A stretch of DNA of 64,000 nt from Dysgonomonas sp. Marseille-P4361 (GTDB lineage Bacteria; Bacteroidota; Bacteroidia; Bacteroidales; Dysgonomonadaceae), in assembly GCF_900343125.1 (NCBI RefSeq), contig NZ_OPYL01000004.1:62001-126000 (forward strand), written 5' to 3'. Under the pieces are notes generated by a model that made no database searches, was not told the origin of the DNA, and saw only the letters and a list, made by a program, of their open reading frames with translations. Made by a program: the position numbers and the translations under genes. Shown here one piece after another: positions 36,208 through 45,520 of the stretch (position 1 is its first letter; each line of letters starts with the position of its first letter).

Positions 36208-36276
36208 AAGGAGCGTACATTTTTACGATTTTAGTAGTATCTTCGCAGCGGTATAACACAACTCTCGAAAGACTGG

Positions 36277-37899
36277 ATGGCAAAAATAACGGAACTTATC
36301 AAGCGATTGGGCAAATTGGTATGGAAGTATAAATTCACTATACTCTGTCTTGCTTACTTTTGTACAATCTCTATTCTAGCTTTGTACATAGTCAGTAAGC
36401 CTGCCCTTATCAACGCTTTGTCATTCATACTTATTCTGAATATTTTAGCCAAAACGAAATATTCGGCATGGCTGTCCGTTATTCTGGCTGTGTTTATTTC
36501 ATTCGATGCCTACTTTGCTTTTGTCTATTCCAATCAGGCATCTATTGGGACAATGGCTTCTATATTGGAAACGAACGGCACCGAGGCTTTCGGTGTTCTA
36601 TCCGAAACCATACTAACTATTATAGGCATTCTGGCAATCAGCCTATTCCTTATACTAATGTCGCAACGAGAGTTGAAAGAAGGCTTTCTGTCAAGGAGAG
36701 TATCACTTATACTGCTTGTTGGTTATTGGGTAGTAGCAATGCCTGCTATATCGTATTGGAAAATTAAAGCACTCGGGTACGAGGATTTTGTAGCCAATTA
36801 TCCAGTTATCGGTGTTCATTCGGTAGTGGCATCTAATTTTCCGCTCGTTTATGGTGATATATCTACATTTGTAGCCTATCAGCACGAAATGCACGAAATG
36901 AGAAAATTCCTTCAACTGGAGAAAAGCTTACCCGAAGGTATTAGCTTCGACCCCGAAAAAGAAAGCCCTCAAAAGCTATTCTTCGTTATTGGCGAAAGTG
37001 CCGGACGACACAGAATGTCTCTCTACGGATATGAAAAAAAGACTACTCCTTTTTTCGACAGTCTGGCTGTTGTAGAACCTACCCCACTCCGTATTTATGA
37101 TGCGTATGCTCCTGCATCGATCACCCGCGATGCCATGCGTATTATCTTATCCTTTGCCACTCCTTTGGAAGCCAAACCTTTTTTCGAGAATTACAACATC
37201 GTCGATCTGGCTAATATGGCGGGTTACGAAACAGTATGGATATCGAATCAAGACCGTGTGGGCGAAAGCGACAGCTATATTGGTTTTGTTTCGGCAAAAG
37301 CAAAGGAATCGTACTACGAAAAAGATTTTGTAAAGGAAGACTTTAAGCTCTTATCGTATGTAAAAGAGGCTTACAAGCCAAATAAAAAACAATTTTTTAT
37401 CATTCATCTTCTGGGAAGCCATGTCCCTTACAACGAGAGATATGACGAGGTAGATGCAAAGGCCTTACCTGCTCTACCGGGAGAAAAACATATCACGACA
37501 GAATATGACCGAACCATCCATCATACAGACAGACTGATGAGAGATTTGTATCAGATCGTAAAACAAGATTCTTCGTCTGTTCTTTATTACTTCTCCGATC
37601 ATGCTGAGTTGGTCGAAAACGGCGGACATGGTGTCATGGTTTTTGAACGAGGATTATTCGATATTCCAATGGTTACAATCAATAATAGTCCTCTAAAGAC
37701 TGATTCTATATTCCAACATTATATGGTTCCCGAAACAACTTTGATAAATAGTTCCAGCTCTATATATATTCTCTCCGAGATGATGGGATATTCTATAACA
37801 GATCAAGCAATTCGAAAACCGTTGGAGGATAGCAGATACATATTTCATGTAGATAAGAACCCTTATCTTTACGAAGACTTCCAATTTTCGGGACAATAG
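36277..37899 (+). CDS. Phosphoethanolamine transferase (EptA-like)
   Basis: A 540-residue inner-membrane protein with five N-terminal membrane segments (residues 18-165) and a periplasmic sulfatase-like domain. The nucleophile region is VIGESAGRHRMSLYGYEKKT, with Ser241 in the place where EptA has Thr, and the metal site is YYFSDHAELVENGGHGV. The family transfers phosphoethanolamine from phosphatidylethanolamine to lipid A or core sugars, lowering negative charge and giving polymyxin resistance. It heads a run of surface-glycan genes. Upstream, TATCTTCG at 36238-36245 is a weak -7 candidate. Confidence 0.9.
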   Translation: MAKITELIKRLGKLVWKYKFTILCLAYFCTISILALYIVSKPALINALSFILILNILAKTKYSAWLSVILAVFISFDAYFAFVYSNQASIGTMASILETNGTEAFGVLSETILTIIGILAISLFLILMSQRELKEGFLSRRVSLILLVGYWVVAMPAISYWKIKALGYEDFVANYPVIGVHSVVASNFPLVYGDISTFVAYQHEMHEMRKFLQLEKSLPEGISFDPEKESPQKLFFVIGESAGRHRMSLYGYEKKTTPFFDSLAVVEPTPLRIYDAYAPASITRDAMRIILSFATPLEAKPFFENYNIVDLANMAGYETVWISNQDRVGESDSYIGFVSAKAKESYYEKDFVKEDFKLLSYVKEAYKPNKKQFFIIHLLGSHVPYNERYDEVDAKALPALPGEKHITTEYDRTIHHTDRLMRDLYQIVKQDSSSVLYYFSDHAELVENGGHGVMVFERGLFDIPMVTINNSPLKTDSIFQHYMVPETTLINSSSSIYILSEMMGYSITDQAIRKPLEDSRYIFHVDKNPYLYEDFQFSGQ

Positions 37900-37957
37900 A
37901 CGCCTCTTAGTTTATTGATTATTTTGCTTTTGTTAAACAACCTTGGCAAACATTTTA

Positions 37958-37965
37958 TACTTTTG
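37958..37965 (+). promoter_or_regulatory. Promoter -7 element candidate before the FkbM gene
   Basis: TACTTTTG fits TAnnTTTG and lies 38 nt before the GTG at 38004. No good -33 element at 17-23 nt. Confidence 0.45.
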
Positions 37966-38003
37966 TAGTTAACAAAAAAGTTTTTGATCAAACCCTAAGT
38001 ATA

Positions 38004-38675
38004 GTGAAAAAAATTGCCGCACTCCTTAAGAAAACAACTATCTATATAAGACAACATTATTTCCCTACCGAGCAGGATAAGGCCATCAAAAAATGGCGTG
38101 CCGATAATGGAGATCAACGCCTGATCCCGGTACACGATCTCAACGAAGATTCGTTTGTTATGGATGTAGGCGGGTTTCATGGAGACTTTGCAGCGGAGAT
38201 CTATGCACGATACAGCTGTCTGATCAATATATTTGAGCCGGTTCCTCATTTTGTAGATTTGATGAAAGAGCGCTTCGAGAAAAACCCTAAGATCAAAATA
38301 TTTGATATTGGCTTGGGAGGACATACGAGCACCGAAACAATATCAGTAAATCAGTTTTCGAGTTCTATATACCGCAAGGTTAGTAAAGATGCTGTCGAAA
38401 TCAAGATTGTAAATATAGTCGATTGGCTCGATGAGAATAAAATTGAAAAAATAGATCTGATAAAAATAAATATAGAAGGTAGTGAATACGAGTTGCTAGA
38501 TAAGTTTATAGAAAGCCCTTATATAAACCGTACCAAAGAGATCATGATTCAGTTTCACAACTTCTTCCCCGATGCTGTGGCAAGAATGGAGAAAATTCAG
38601 AAGAAACTGGCGGAGACACATGAACTCAGCTTCCAGTATCCTTTTATATGGGAAAACTGGAAAATGAAACAATAA
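38004..38675 (+). CDS. FkbM-family methyltransferase, GTG start
   Basis: A 223-residue SAM-dependent methyltransferase. The SAM-binding motif is VMDVGGFHGDFAAEIYARY, later LINIFEPVPHFVDLMKERF, and the motif IDLIKINIEGSEYELLDKF marks the FkbM group. FkbM enzymes O-methylate sugars or polyketides; in this context a sugar in surface glycan is likely. The frame opens with GTG at 38004 and no close ATG in frame, so GTG is the likely start. Seven nt separate it from the flippase gene. Confidence 0.88.
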   Translation: MKKIAALLKKTTIYIRQHYFPTEQDKAIKKWRADNGDQRLIPVHDLNEDSFVMDVGGFHGDFAAEIYARYSCLINIFEPVPHFVDLMKERFEKNPKIKIFDIGLGGHTSTETISVNQFSSSIYRKVSKDAVEIKIVNIVDWLDENKIEKIDLIKINIEGSEYELLDKFIESPYINRTKEIMIQFHNFFPDAVARMEKIQKKLAETHELSFQYPFIWENWKMKQ

Positions 38676-38681
38676 GAAAGA

Positions 38682-40130
38682 ATGGATAAGTCGCTGAAAG
38701 AAAAGACGGTATCGTCTCTTATCTGGAGCTTTATTGACAAAGGCGGACAGCAGGTGTTGCAGTTTGTCTTTCTTTTCATTCTGGCTATATTCTTATCCAA
38801 AGACGAAGTAGGGCTGGTGGCTGTCCTCGCCATCTTTATGGCAATAGCCAATATATTGCAAGAGAGCGGCTTCTCGTCAGCGCTAATCCGAAAAAAAGAT
38901 GCCGATGAGGCTGATTTCTCTACCATCTTTTATTTCAATATAAGTATCAGTATAGCCTGCTATCTTATACTGTTTTTTGCGGCTCCATGGATTGCTAAGT
39001 TTTACAACAACGAGTCAATCCTCACCGATCTATCCCGTTTTCTATTCTTGGCATTTGTATTCAATGCGTTTGGCATCATTCAGAATGTGCATCTCATCAA
39101 GAAGATGGACTTTAAGACAAATGCGCGTATATCACTGGCTGCATCCTTTGTTTCGGGATCTGTGGCAACAGTTATGGCATACCTTGGTTATGGAGTTTGG
39201 AGTTTGGCTGTACAGCAAGTGTTGCAAGCTTTCCTCCGTTCTTCGCTATTATGGATATTCGTCAAATGGCGTCCTAAAACAGCTTTTATGATGGATAGGC
39301 TCAAAGCTATGTATGGGTATAGTGTAAAACTTTTATTTAACTCCATTTTCGGGCAAATATCTAAAAACCTTACTTCTGTTATAATGGGGAAAAGATTCCT
39401 CTTTGGTGATGCGGGAAACTATTCTTATGCTAACAAATTTGGAGAAATTCCTCAATCGGTAATAGCAAGCAGTTTATCAAGTGTCATATTGCCTCTGTTG
39501 AGTAATCTGGAAGACGAAACCGAAAAAAGGCTCAAAGTCTTTCGAAAGATTGTAAGGGTGATAAGTTTCGTCTGCTTCCCTCTGGCAGTATTTACTTTTA
39601 TTGCTGCAGACTCGATTGTACTTGCCTTGCTGCAAGAAAAATGGGCAGGAGTGATTCCTATGCTACGCATAGTTGCAGTGGGCACATCTGTGCTTCCGCT
39701 ACTTTATGCACTGACGTCACTACTGCAAGCTATCGGCAAATCAGGCTTGCTGTTGAGCATGGAATTTACACGTAACCTGATAACTATTCTTGTCCTTATC
39801 GTCACCAGCCAGTTTGGTATAGGATATATGCTTTGGGGAGTAAGCATTATGGCTATCCTTACTTTTGTGGGGGAATATTATATTGTCGGGCGAATGGTGA
39901 ACTATCGCATCTTCGATGTACTAAAAGATGTATTTCCTTATATATTCCTTGCTTGCGTTTCTTTTCTCCCATTTTATTTCCTCTCAGTAGAGCTTATCGA
40001 GAATCACTTTGTCCGTCTTATCTTGCAAGCCTTACCGGGATCTGTCATTTATTTCGTTCTTGCAAAGGCATTAGGTTCGAAGGTATTAGATGATTTATTG
40101 ACAATTATGAGAGGCAAAAAACTGGATTAA
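38682..40130 (+). CDS. Polysaccharide flippase (Wzx-like, MOP superfamily)
   Basis: A 482-residue protein with about 12-14 membrane segments and a start like other lipopolysaccharide biosynthesis flippases (SSLIWSFIDKGGQQVLQFVF). This group moves undecaprenyl-linked sugar units across the inner membrane. It follows FkbM by 7 nt and precedes GT genes, which supports surface polysaccharide assembly. No Wzy polymerase or ligase gene is seen in the window. Confidence 0.88.
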   Translation: MDKSLKEKTVSSLIWSFIDKGGQQVLQFVFLFILAIFLSKDEVGLVAVLAIFMAIANILQESGFSSALIRKKDADEADFSTIFYFNISISIACYLILFFAAPWIAKFYNNESILTDLSRFLFLAFVFNAFGIIQNVHLIKKMDFKTNARISLAASFVSGSVATVMAYLGYGVWSLAVQQVLQAFLRSSLLWIFVKWRPKTAFMMDRLKAMYGYSVKLLFNSIFGQISKNLTSVIMGKRFLFGDAGNYSYANKFGEIPQSVIASSLSSVILPLLSNLEDETEKRLKVFRKIVRVISFVCFPLAVFTFIAADSIVLALLQEKWAGVIPMLRIVAVGTSVLPLLYALTSLLQAIGKSGLLLSMEFTRNLITILVLIVTSQFGIGYMLWGVSIMAILTFVGEYYIVGRMVNYRIFDVLKDVFPYIFLACVSFLPFYFLSVELIENHFVRLILQALPGSVIYFVLAKALGSKVLDDLLTIMRGKKLD

Positions 40131-40183
40131 TGCTGACCTTTTCTCATTATTTGATAACTTTGTTTTTATTCTAAAAAGCGTAT

Positions 40184-41059
40184 ATGGTTACAATCGCATT
40201 ATCAGGAGGTTTAGGCAACCAAATGTTTCAGTATGCAGCAGCGAAAGCTCTTGCTACCCGACTAAACACACCCCTGATTGCAGACCTATATACTTTCAAC
40301 AAAAAGACTAAGGCAACCCCTCGCTCTTTCGAATTGGATGTATTCACTTTGGAAATAGAAAAAAGGAATACCCTTAGCGGAAAATTGATTAACAAGCTTC
40401 ATCCCTATATCCAGAGGCACAGGGCATTTTTCTCCCTGATTGGTTTCTTTACCGATACTTATGCCATGCTATATCAGCCTTCATTCGAAAAACTGAAGGG
40501 AAATATTACCATGCAGGGAAACTTTCAGAACGAGAAATATTTCATAAACATAGCGAATGAGCTTCGTAAAGACTTTGCTTTTCGCTCTCCACTGAATGGC
40601 AAGAATAAAGACTTAGCTGAAAAAATTAACCAAACGAATGCTGTCGCTATCCATATACGCAGAGGTGATTATCTGACAAACCAAGGAGCTGCGACAAACT
40701 TTGTTACTTGCGACAAGGAGTATTACGAGTCAGCGATAAATTATATCTCAGGAAAAGTCGCTCAACCCGAATTTTATATATTCTCAGAAGACTTTGAATG
40801 GATTAAAGAAAATCTTAACTTCGGTAATTCTACGGTGACATACATCGATTGGAACAAAGGAAAAGACAGCTATATAGATATGCAACTAATGAGCCTGTGC
40901 AAGCACAACATCATTGCAAACAGTAGTTTTAGCTGGTGGGCTGCATGGCTCAACAAGGATGAAAACAAAATCGTAATTGCCCCGTCAAAGTGGTTTCAAA
41001 GTGAAGAAAAGAATCAATTATTAGACGATTTCTATCCAAAAGGATGGATTAAAATATAA
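40184..41059 (+). CDS. Alpha-1,2-fucosyltransferase-like GT11
   Basis: A 291-residue GT11 family protein. The N-terminal VTIALSGGLGNQMFQYAAAK, the GDP-fucose-binding motif HIRRGDYL, and SSFSWWAAWL near the C-terminus are all diagnostic of alpha-1,2-fucosyltransferases. It would add fucose in alpha-1,2 linkage to galactose in a surface glycan, a pattern resembling host blood-group antigens. The acceptor cannot be told. 53 nt after the flippase, 7 nt before the GT2 gene. Confidence 0.92.
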   Translation: MVTIALSGGLGNQMFQYAAAKALATRLNTPLIADLYTFNKKTKATPRSFELDVFTLEIEKRNTLSGKLINKLHPYIQRHRAFFSLIGFFTDTYAMLYQPSFEKLKGNITMQGNFQNEKYFINIANELRKDFAFRSPLNGKNKDLAEKINQTNAVAIHIRRGDYLTNQGAATNFVTCDKEYYESAINYISGKVAQPEFYIFSEDFEWIKENLNFGNSTVTYIDWNKGKDSYIDMQLMSLCKHNIIANSSFSWWAAWLNKDENKIVIAPSKWFQSEEKNQLLDDFYPKGWIKI

Positions 41060-41066
41060 ACAGATT

Positions 41067-42071
41067 ATGCCTAAGGTTTCAGTATTAATGCCGGTTTACA
41101 ATGCTACCCAATACCTTGCGGAAGCTCTGGAAAGCATTTTGCTGCAAACTTTCCAAGACTGGGAACTAATCCTCGTGGATGATGGCTCTACCGACGACAT
41201 CATGTCGATGCTGAGCCGATACCAAGACGAACGCATTTATTATATAAAGAACGATGTTAATCTGGGGCTTATCAAGACGCTGAACAGAGGAATTGATTAC
41301 TGTGGCGGAAAATATATTGCACGCATGGATGCTGATGATATAGCACACCCTCGCAGGCTTCAGTTTCAGGTTGACTTTATGGAACAGCACCCCGAATACC
41401 TAATGTGCGGAACCGATGCATTGGTAATTGACAATGATGGAAACAGAACGGGTAAGATATGCAATCTGACATCCAACAATTTGTTACAAATCAACTTGTT
41501 GTTTTCTCCTCCATTTATCCATCCAAGCACCATAATACGCAAAGAGGTACTTGAAAGGAATAGATACGATGAAGATTACAAGCATGTAGAAGATTACGAA
41601 TTGTGGTGCAGAATAGCCCATCAAGGGAAATTTGCCAATATCGGCAAATTTCTTCTTCTCTATCGCTGGCACGACAGCAATGTGTCTGTACTGAACAGTA
41701 AGACGCAAGATGCATTGAAAGATACAATTATAGAACAGGAATTAGCCAGACTGGATATTACACCCAGCACGGAAGAACTTTATTGGCACAAGCTTACGTT
41801 CAATCTCTATCACCTAGGGAACAAACTGGATATTAATACCGATTCATTTACAGAAGTCTCTGCTTGGTTCTTGAAGCTATCGGAGCAGAACAAAATAAAA
41901 AGTATTTACAATCAGTCCGATTTTATTGCATTCCTTTGGGCTCGTTGGATTGTCCTTTGCCTGTCGCAAAAAAAATATGGAAAAATACTTACCCCTTCTT
42001 TCAGATCATTCAAGCCGTCGATACTTATCAAGCTGTTTAAATTAATTCTGTTTTTAAGAAAAAAACGATGA
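41067..42071 (+). CDS. Glycosyltransferase family 2
   Basis: A 334-residue GT2 enzyme with VSVLMPVYNATQYLAEALES at the N-terminus, the nucleotide-binding ILVDDGSTD and the metal-binding DADD in ARMDADDIAHPRR. The C-terminal 100 residues lack membrane segments except a hydrophobic end (LFKLILFLRKKR). The sugar donor is unknown. It overlaps licD-like by 4 nt (ATGA). Confidence 0.92.
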   Translation: MPKVSVLMPVYNATQYLAEALESILLQTFQDWELILVDDGSTDDIMSMLSRYQDERIYYIKNDVNLGLIKTLNRGIDYCGGKYIARMDADDIAHPRRLQFQVDFMEQHPEYLMCGTDALVIDNDGNRTGKICNLTSNNLLQINLLFSPPFIHPSTIIRKEVLERNRYDEDYKHVEDYELWCRIAHQGKFANIGKFLLLYRWHDSNVSVLNSKTQDALKDTIIEQELARLDITPSTEELYWHKLTFNLYHLGNKLDINTDSFTEVSAWFLKLSEQNKIKSIYNQSDFIAFLWARWIVLCLSQKKYGKILTPSFRSFKPSILIKLFKLILFLRKKR

Positions 42072-42877
42072 CTGAGAGAGAAAATTTACGCGAGATATAC
42101 AATCCTGACGGATCGGAACTGCGAACTCTTCAACTAAAAATGTTGGATATACTGACCATTGTTACCAGTATATGCGACAAACATAATTTACAATACTGGA
42201 TAAGTGGCGGCACATTGTTAGGCGCTGTACGGCATGGAGGCTTTATCCCTTGGGACGATGATATTGATATCGAATTGTTACGCCCGGACTATCAGAAATT
42301 ACTTAAAATATTACCAAAAGAGTTGCCGTCAAATCTTTATCTGCAAATACCTAAAGAAAAAAGCTATCGCCTGTTATTCTCTAAGGTGAGAGACCGAAAT
42401 TCCATCATCCATTCCGAAGAGGAAGATATGGCAAGTTACAGAGAGAAGGGTATTTTTATTGATATTTTCTCGGAAGAAAGAAGCTATCGTGGATTGAAGA
42501 ATTGTGTCGACTTCTTCTACGGGAGAGCATTCAGAAGGCTGAAGAGAGGCAGACCATTTCATTCGTTACGCTATTTCTACGAATACAGTATTTCGCTCCT
42601 ACTCTATCCTATAGGCATATTGCTGATGTGGATAGCCAGAGCTATTTGTGCAATAACTAAGCCTGATAATATTCTGCATAGTTACGGAATAGGTAATTCT
42701 ACCAATCACAATGCATCGTATATGTTTCCCGTAAGTAAAATCACATTCGAAGGAAAAGAATTCTCCGCGCCAAAGGATGTCGATACTTACCTGACAAAAC
42801 AATATGGAGACTATATGACTATTCCGCCAAAAGAAAAGCGTGCTACCCACTTTATGAAAGTGGAATATTTAGATTAG
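42068..42877 (+). CDS. LicD-family protein
   Basis: A 269-residue LicD-type protein with WISGGTLLGAVRHGGFIPWD and WDDDIDIELLRPDY, the nucleotidyltransferase-like active site. LicD proteins transfer phosphocholine or similar phospho-groups onto glycans. No licA/licC genes are present for choline activation, so the donated group is open. Ends the glycan run, translationally coupled to the GT2. Confidence 0.9.
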   Translation: MTERENLREIYNPDGSELRTLQLKMLDILTIVTSICDKHNLQYWISGGTLLGAVRHGGFIPWDDDIDIELLRPDYQKLLKILPKELPSNLYLQIPKEKSYRLLFSKVRDRNSIIHSEEEDMASYREKGIFIDIFSEERSYRGLKNCVDFFYGRAFRRLKRGRPFHSLRYFYEYSISLLLYPIGILLMWIARAICAITKPDNILHSYGIGNSTNHNASYMFPVSKITFEGKEFSAPKDVDTYLTKQYGDYMTIPPKEKRATHFMKVEYLD

Positions 42878-42975
42878 CTTCTCGAAGATTTTTCTAGTCA
42901 ATGCAACTTTCACTTCTTTATTTTCATCATATTATATATAATCCCTATATATAATATTTACCTAAAACTAATAAC

Positions 42976-43776
42976 ATGAAAAAGCTTCACTTTTATTTTT
43001 TATTTATGGCAGCTTTAAGTTTAGCCTTTGTATCGTGTGATAATGATGAGGAAGATGGAAAACTCAAAATAACTAGAAATGGCGAAGAAATGACCTCTGT
43101 ATCCATAGCCTCCTTTGAAACAACTACTATTTTAGCCCAAGCCAATGTCGATGGTGAGTATTTTGCAAAATCGGATAATGAAGATATAGCTACAGTTAAA
43201 GCTTATCGCGATTGCATTGTTGAAGGTTTCGAAAATAATGATATTCTTTTTGAAATAACAGGTCATCAAAAAGGGAGTACAATTATCACCTTAACGGACA
43301 GCAAAAACAGAACAGCCAGATTTGAAGTAATTGTCAACAACAAAGAAGTAACCTTTACTGTTGCTGAACATTTTACCCTTATAGAAACCGAGGAAGAAGC
43401 GGAAGAAAACCAGACAGCAATAGATAAAATAAAAAAAGAAATTGTAGACAAATTAGTACCGATAAAAAGTAGCTTTGCAATGACTTATACATCTGAAGAT
43501 AAAGGAAATCTGATTTATTATCCTGATTTTGAGAATGTAGAAGAAAATTCTGAGGGGAATTTCGAAATAATAGCGGAGAAAAGTGGCAGATACTTTATCT
43601 TCAATTACAACGAACAAGAATATAAATACAGATTAGAGTTTGGTGCAAACAGACAAAAAACATCAGTAGCTCCAAACTATGTCTACTTAGTTCTCGATTT
43701 TACTGATGACTATAAGGATATACTACAACCTAAAATAACCAAGGCTGAGGGTGTTCTAACAGTAATGATTAATTGA
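42976..43776 (+). CDS. Hypothetical lipoprotein with Ig-like segment
   Basis: A 266-residue lipoprotein with lipobox VSC (Cys21) and the acidic DNDEEDG just after it, a plausible surface-export signal. Residues 35-125 (TSVSIASFETTTILAQANVD to ITGHQKGSTIITLTDSKNRT) resemble a bacterial Ig-like (Big_2) domain with its KGSTxIxLxD ending. The rest is unrecognised. Ends before a strong hairpin. Located 98 nt after the LicD gene; whether it belongs to the glycan cluster is unclear. Confidence 0.65.
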   Translation: MKKLHFYFLFMAALSLAFVSCDNDEEDGKLKITRNGEEMTSVSIASFETTTILAQANVDGEYFAKSDNEDIATVKAYRDCIVEGFENNDILFEITGHQKGSTIITLTDSKNRTARFEVIVNNKEVTFTVAEHFTLIETEEEAEENQTAIDKIKKEIVDKLVPIKSSFAMTYTSEDKGNLIYYPDFENVEENSEGNFEIIAEKSGRYFIFNYNEQEYKYRLEFGANRQKTSVAPNYVYLVLDFTDDYKDILQPKITKAEGVLTVMIN

Positions 43777-43800
43777 CCAACTAAATACGCACAAACAAAA

Positions 43801-43828
43801 AATGCTAGTATTTGAGAATACTAGCATT
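43801..43828. terminator. Bidirectional terminator between lipoprotein and HU-LysM genes
   Basis: AATGCTAGTATT (43801-43812) pairs perfectly with AATACTAGCATT (43817-43828), 4-nt loop, T run after and A run before, so it serves both convergent transcripts. Confidence 0.88.
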
Positions 43829-43844
43829 TTTATATATTAGAGTA

Positions 43845-45221
43845 TTATAGATTAAACTCTCTGATCAATTTGCTTTCCATCTCCTTAGCCTTTTTTATAG
43901 ACTCTTGATCTTTGGCGTCAATTCCATACTTCTCTACCGAAGGAATAATAAGCTCTGTACCCAAAGGCACATTATTTGGGTTCTTTATTATATCCTTATT
44001 TTCTTCGTAGATGTATGGCCAGAATGATTTATGACCAAAATGTTTCAAAGACATCATTCGAAGTGTGCTACCCGATTTTATCGTATCTTTTATAATTACA
44101 GCAGGTTTCACCTCTACTTCTTCCTGCTTTTCTGGGATTGCAGCAGCCGTTGAGTCCATCTTATTAGTAGCGATAGCAGTTGTATCTGGGACTGCTACTT
44201 TCGGTGTTTTTTCTACCTTTTCTTGCTTTATAGTCGCTGTAGTTTTATCAATTCTATCTCTCTGCATATTATCAGAGAAGCAATTCATTATTTCCTGAAA
44301 ATACAGTCCACCTAAAGCAAATGCACCAACAATAAGAAGAAGAATGAAAGCTAGAGAAATAAACCGTCTGCGGATTGTTTTTCTCTTATGGCTCTCGAAC
44401 ATTTTTTCCGATTCTGTTTCGGTAGTTTCAGAAGGTGTATATTTCTCGTTTTGCGTACTTGTTTCATCAACAACTACCGTCTCTTCTGATTCGATAACCT
44501 CTTCTTGGTTTTTCTCTTCTTCTCGAATAAGGTTATTTTCAAGCTCTTCTACGACACCCTCTGTAACTGACGATTGTTCTATTACTTCAGGTTGAGGTGA
44601 TTCTATAATATTAGTCGCTTCATCACTCTGAACCGTAGACGAAACAATATCTTCAGGGCTTACTACATCTTCTGCTATCACATCTGATTCGTCATCAACA
44701 GGGCTTATCTCTTCAACTATCTTTAGTTCTTTTTTCGCATCTATAGTAGCAGAGTAAGAGTCCTCCAGAGTTGTTTCAATTTCTGTTTTTACAGCTATTG
44801 ACTCAGAAATAATTTCATCCTCTTTGTAGTCATCTGCTTCTTCAACCTCTTCTCCTTCATCATTGGTTTCCACAGTCTCCACATTCTCGAAAGAGAGACC
44901 TTCCTCCAGCACAACACTCTCGAAGTGTGCAAATGGATGGTTAACTGCTTCTTTCAATGATTTATCTGGAACAAAACTGAGCTTATAATGGGCTGGAATT
45001 TCGATTGCTTCGCCGGTATTTACATCCACACTCTTGCGGGCATTTACTTTTACAAGTTTGAAGGTTCCAAAGTCTTTTATCTTGACCGGATCGTTCTGCT
45101 CGATAGTCTCTGATATAACGGCAATCAGCTCCCGTAAAAAGACCTCGGCATCCTTTTTGGTCATATCCTGTTTTTGTGCCAGTATATCAACCAAGTCTTG
45201 CAGCGTTAGTCTCTCATTCAT
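43845..45221 (-). CDS. HU-domain protein with transmembrane helix and LysM domain
   Basis: A 458-residue fusion. Residues 1-92 form an HU/IHF-type DNA-binding domain (LTLQDLVDILAQKQDMTKKD, then DPVKIKDFGTFKLVKVNARK and the arm SVDVNTGEAIEIPAHYKLSF). Residues 100-280 are an acidic, low-complexity linker. KRKTIRRR (279-286) then a transmembrane helix at 287-306. Residues 377-428 form a LysM-like domain (IKSGSTLRMMSLKHFGHKSF to PLGTELIIP) of the type that binds peptidoglycan. The basic residues before the helix place the HU part in the cytoplasm and LysM in the periplasm. It overlaps the small HU gene by 8 nt. HU-domain proteins with cell-wall-binding domains occur in Bacteroidetes, role unproven. 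Confidence 0.85.
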   Translation of the reverse strand: MNERLTLQDLVDILAQKQDMTKKDAEVFLRELIAVISETIEQNDPVKIKDFGTFKLVKVNARKSVDVNTGEAIEIPAHYKLSFVPDKSLKEAVNHPFAHFESVVLEEGLSFENVETVETNDEGEEVEEADDYKEDEIISESIAVKTEIETTLEDSYSATIDAKKELKIVEEISPVDDESDVIAEDVVSPEDIVSSTVQSDEATNIIESPQPEVIEQSSVTEGVVEELENNLIREEEKNQEEVIESEETVVVDETSTQNEKYTPSETTETESEKMFESHKRKTIRRRFISLAFILLLIVGAFALGGLYFQEIMNCFSDNMQRDRIDKTTATIKQEKVEKTPKVAVPDTTAIATNKMDSTAAAIPEKQEEVEVKPAVIIKDTIKSGSTLRMMSLKHFGHKSFWPYIYEENKDIIKNPNNVPLGTELIIPSVEKYGIDAKDQESIKKAKEMESKLIREFNL

Positions 45222-45504
45222 TTACTTCCAGTTTTTTAAGGTTATCTTTAATAGTCTGTCCCGGACGGAATGTCAATGTAATCTTTGGTGGTATAAGAAA
45301 GCGTTGTTTAGATACCGGATTGACCGATATACGTTCATTTTTCTTTTTTGTTTCGAACAAACCAAACCCTTGTATATTAATAGAATTATGATCCTCCAGA
45401 TTGCTATTGATGATAGAAACTGTTGTTTCCAATACTTCGGCAGTCTGTTTTTGAGTCCATTCTAAGCGTTTTGCCAACGCGGCTATTAATTCCTGATTTG
45501 TCAT
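45214..45504 (-). CDS. HU-family DNA-binding protein
   Basis: A 96-residue HU/IHF-like protein: helices in NQELIAALAKRLEWTQKQTA, GFG replaced within NIQGFGLFETKKKNERISVN, and the flexible arm SVNPVSKQRFLIPPKITLTF. HU bends and compacts DNA as a dimer. It is the gene just before the HU-LysM fusion, overlapping it by 8 nt, so the two may form a heterodimer or share regulation. 16 nt downstream of rimO. Confidence 0.88.
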   Translation of the reverse strand: MTNQELIAALAKRLEWTQKQTAEVLETTVSIINSNLEDHNSINIQGFGLFETKKKNERISVNPVSKQRFLIPPKITLTFRPGQTIKDNLKKLEVNE

Positions 45505-45520
45505 TACGATACAATTAAGA

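Noticed and set aside
36216-36230. Terminator between trpA and the phosphoethanolamine transferase
   Set aside because: Only a 4-bp palindrome (CGTA/TACG) with a short T run, too weak to call.
44344-44595. An 83-codon Ser/Val-rich frame on the plus strand inside the HU-LysM gene
   Set aside because: It is the complement of the acidic linker of the HU-LysM protein and has no start or context support.
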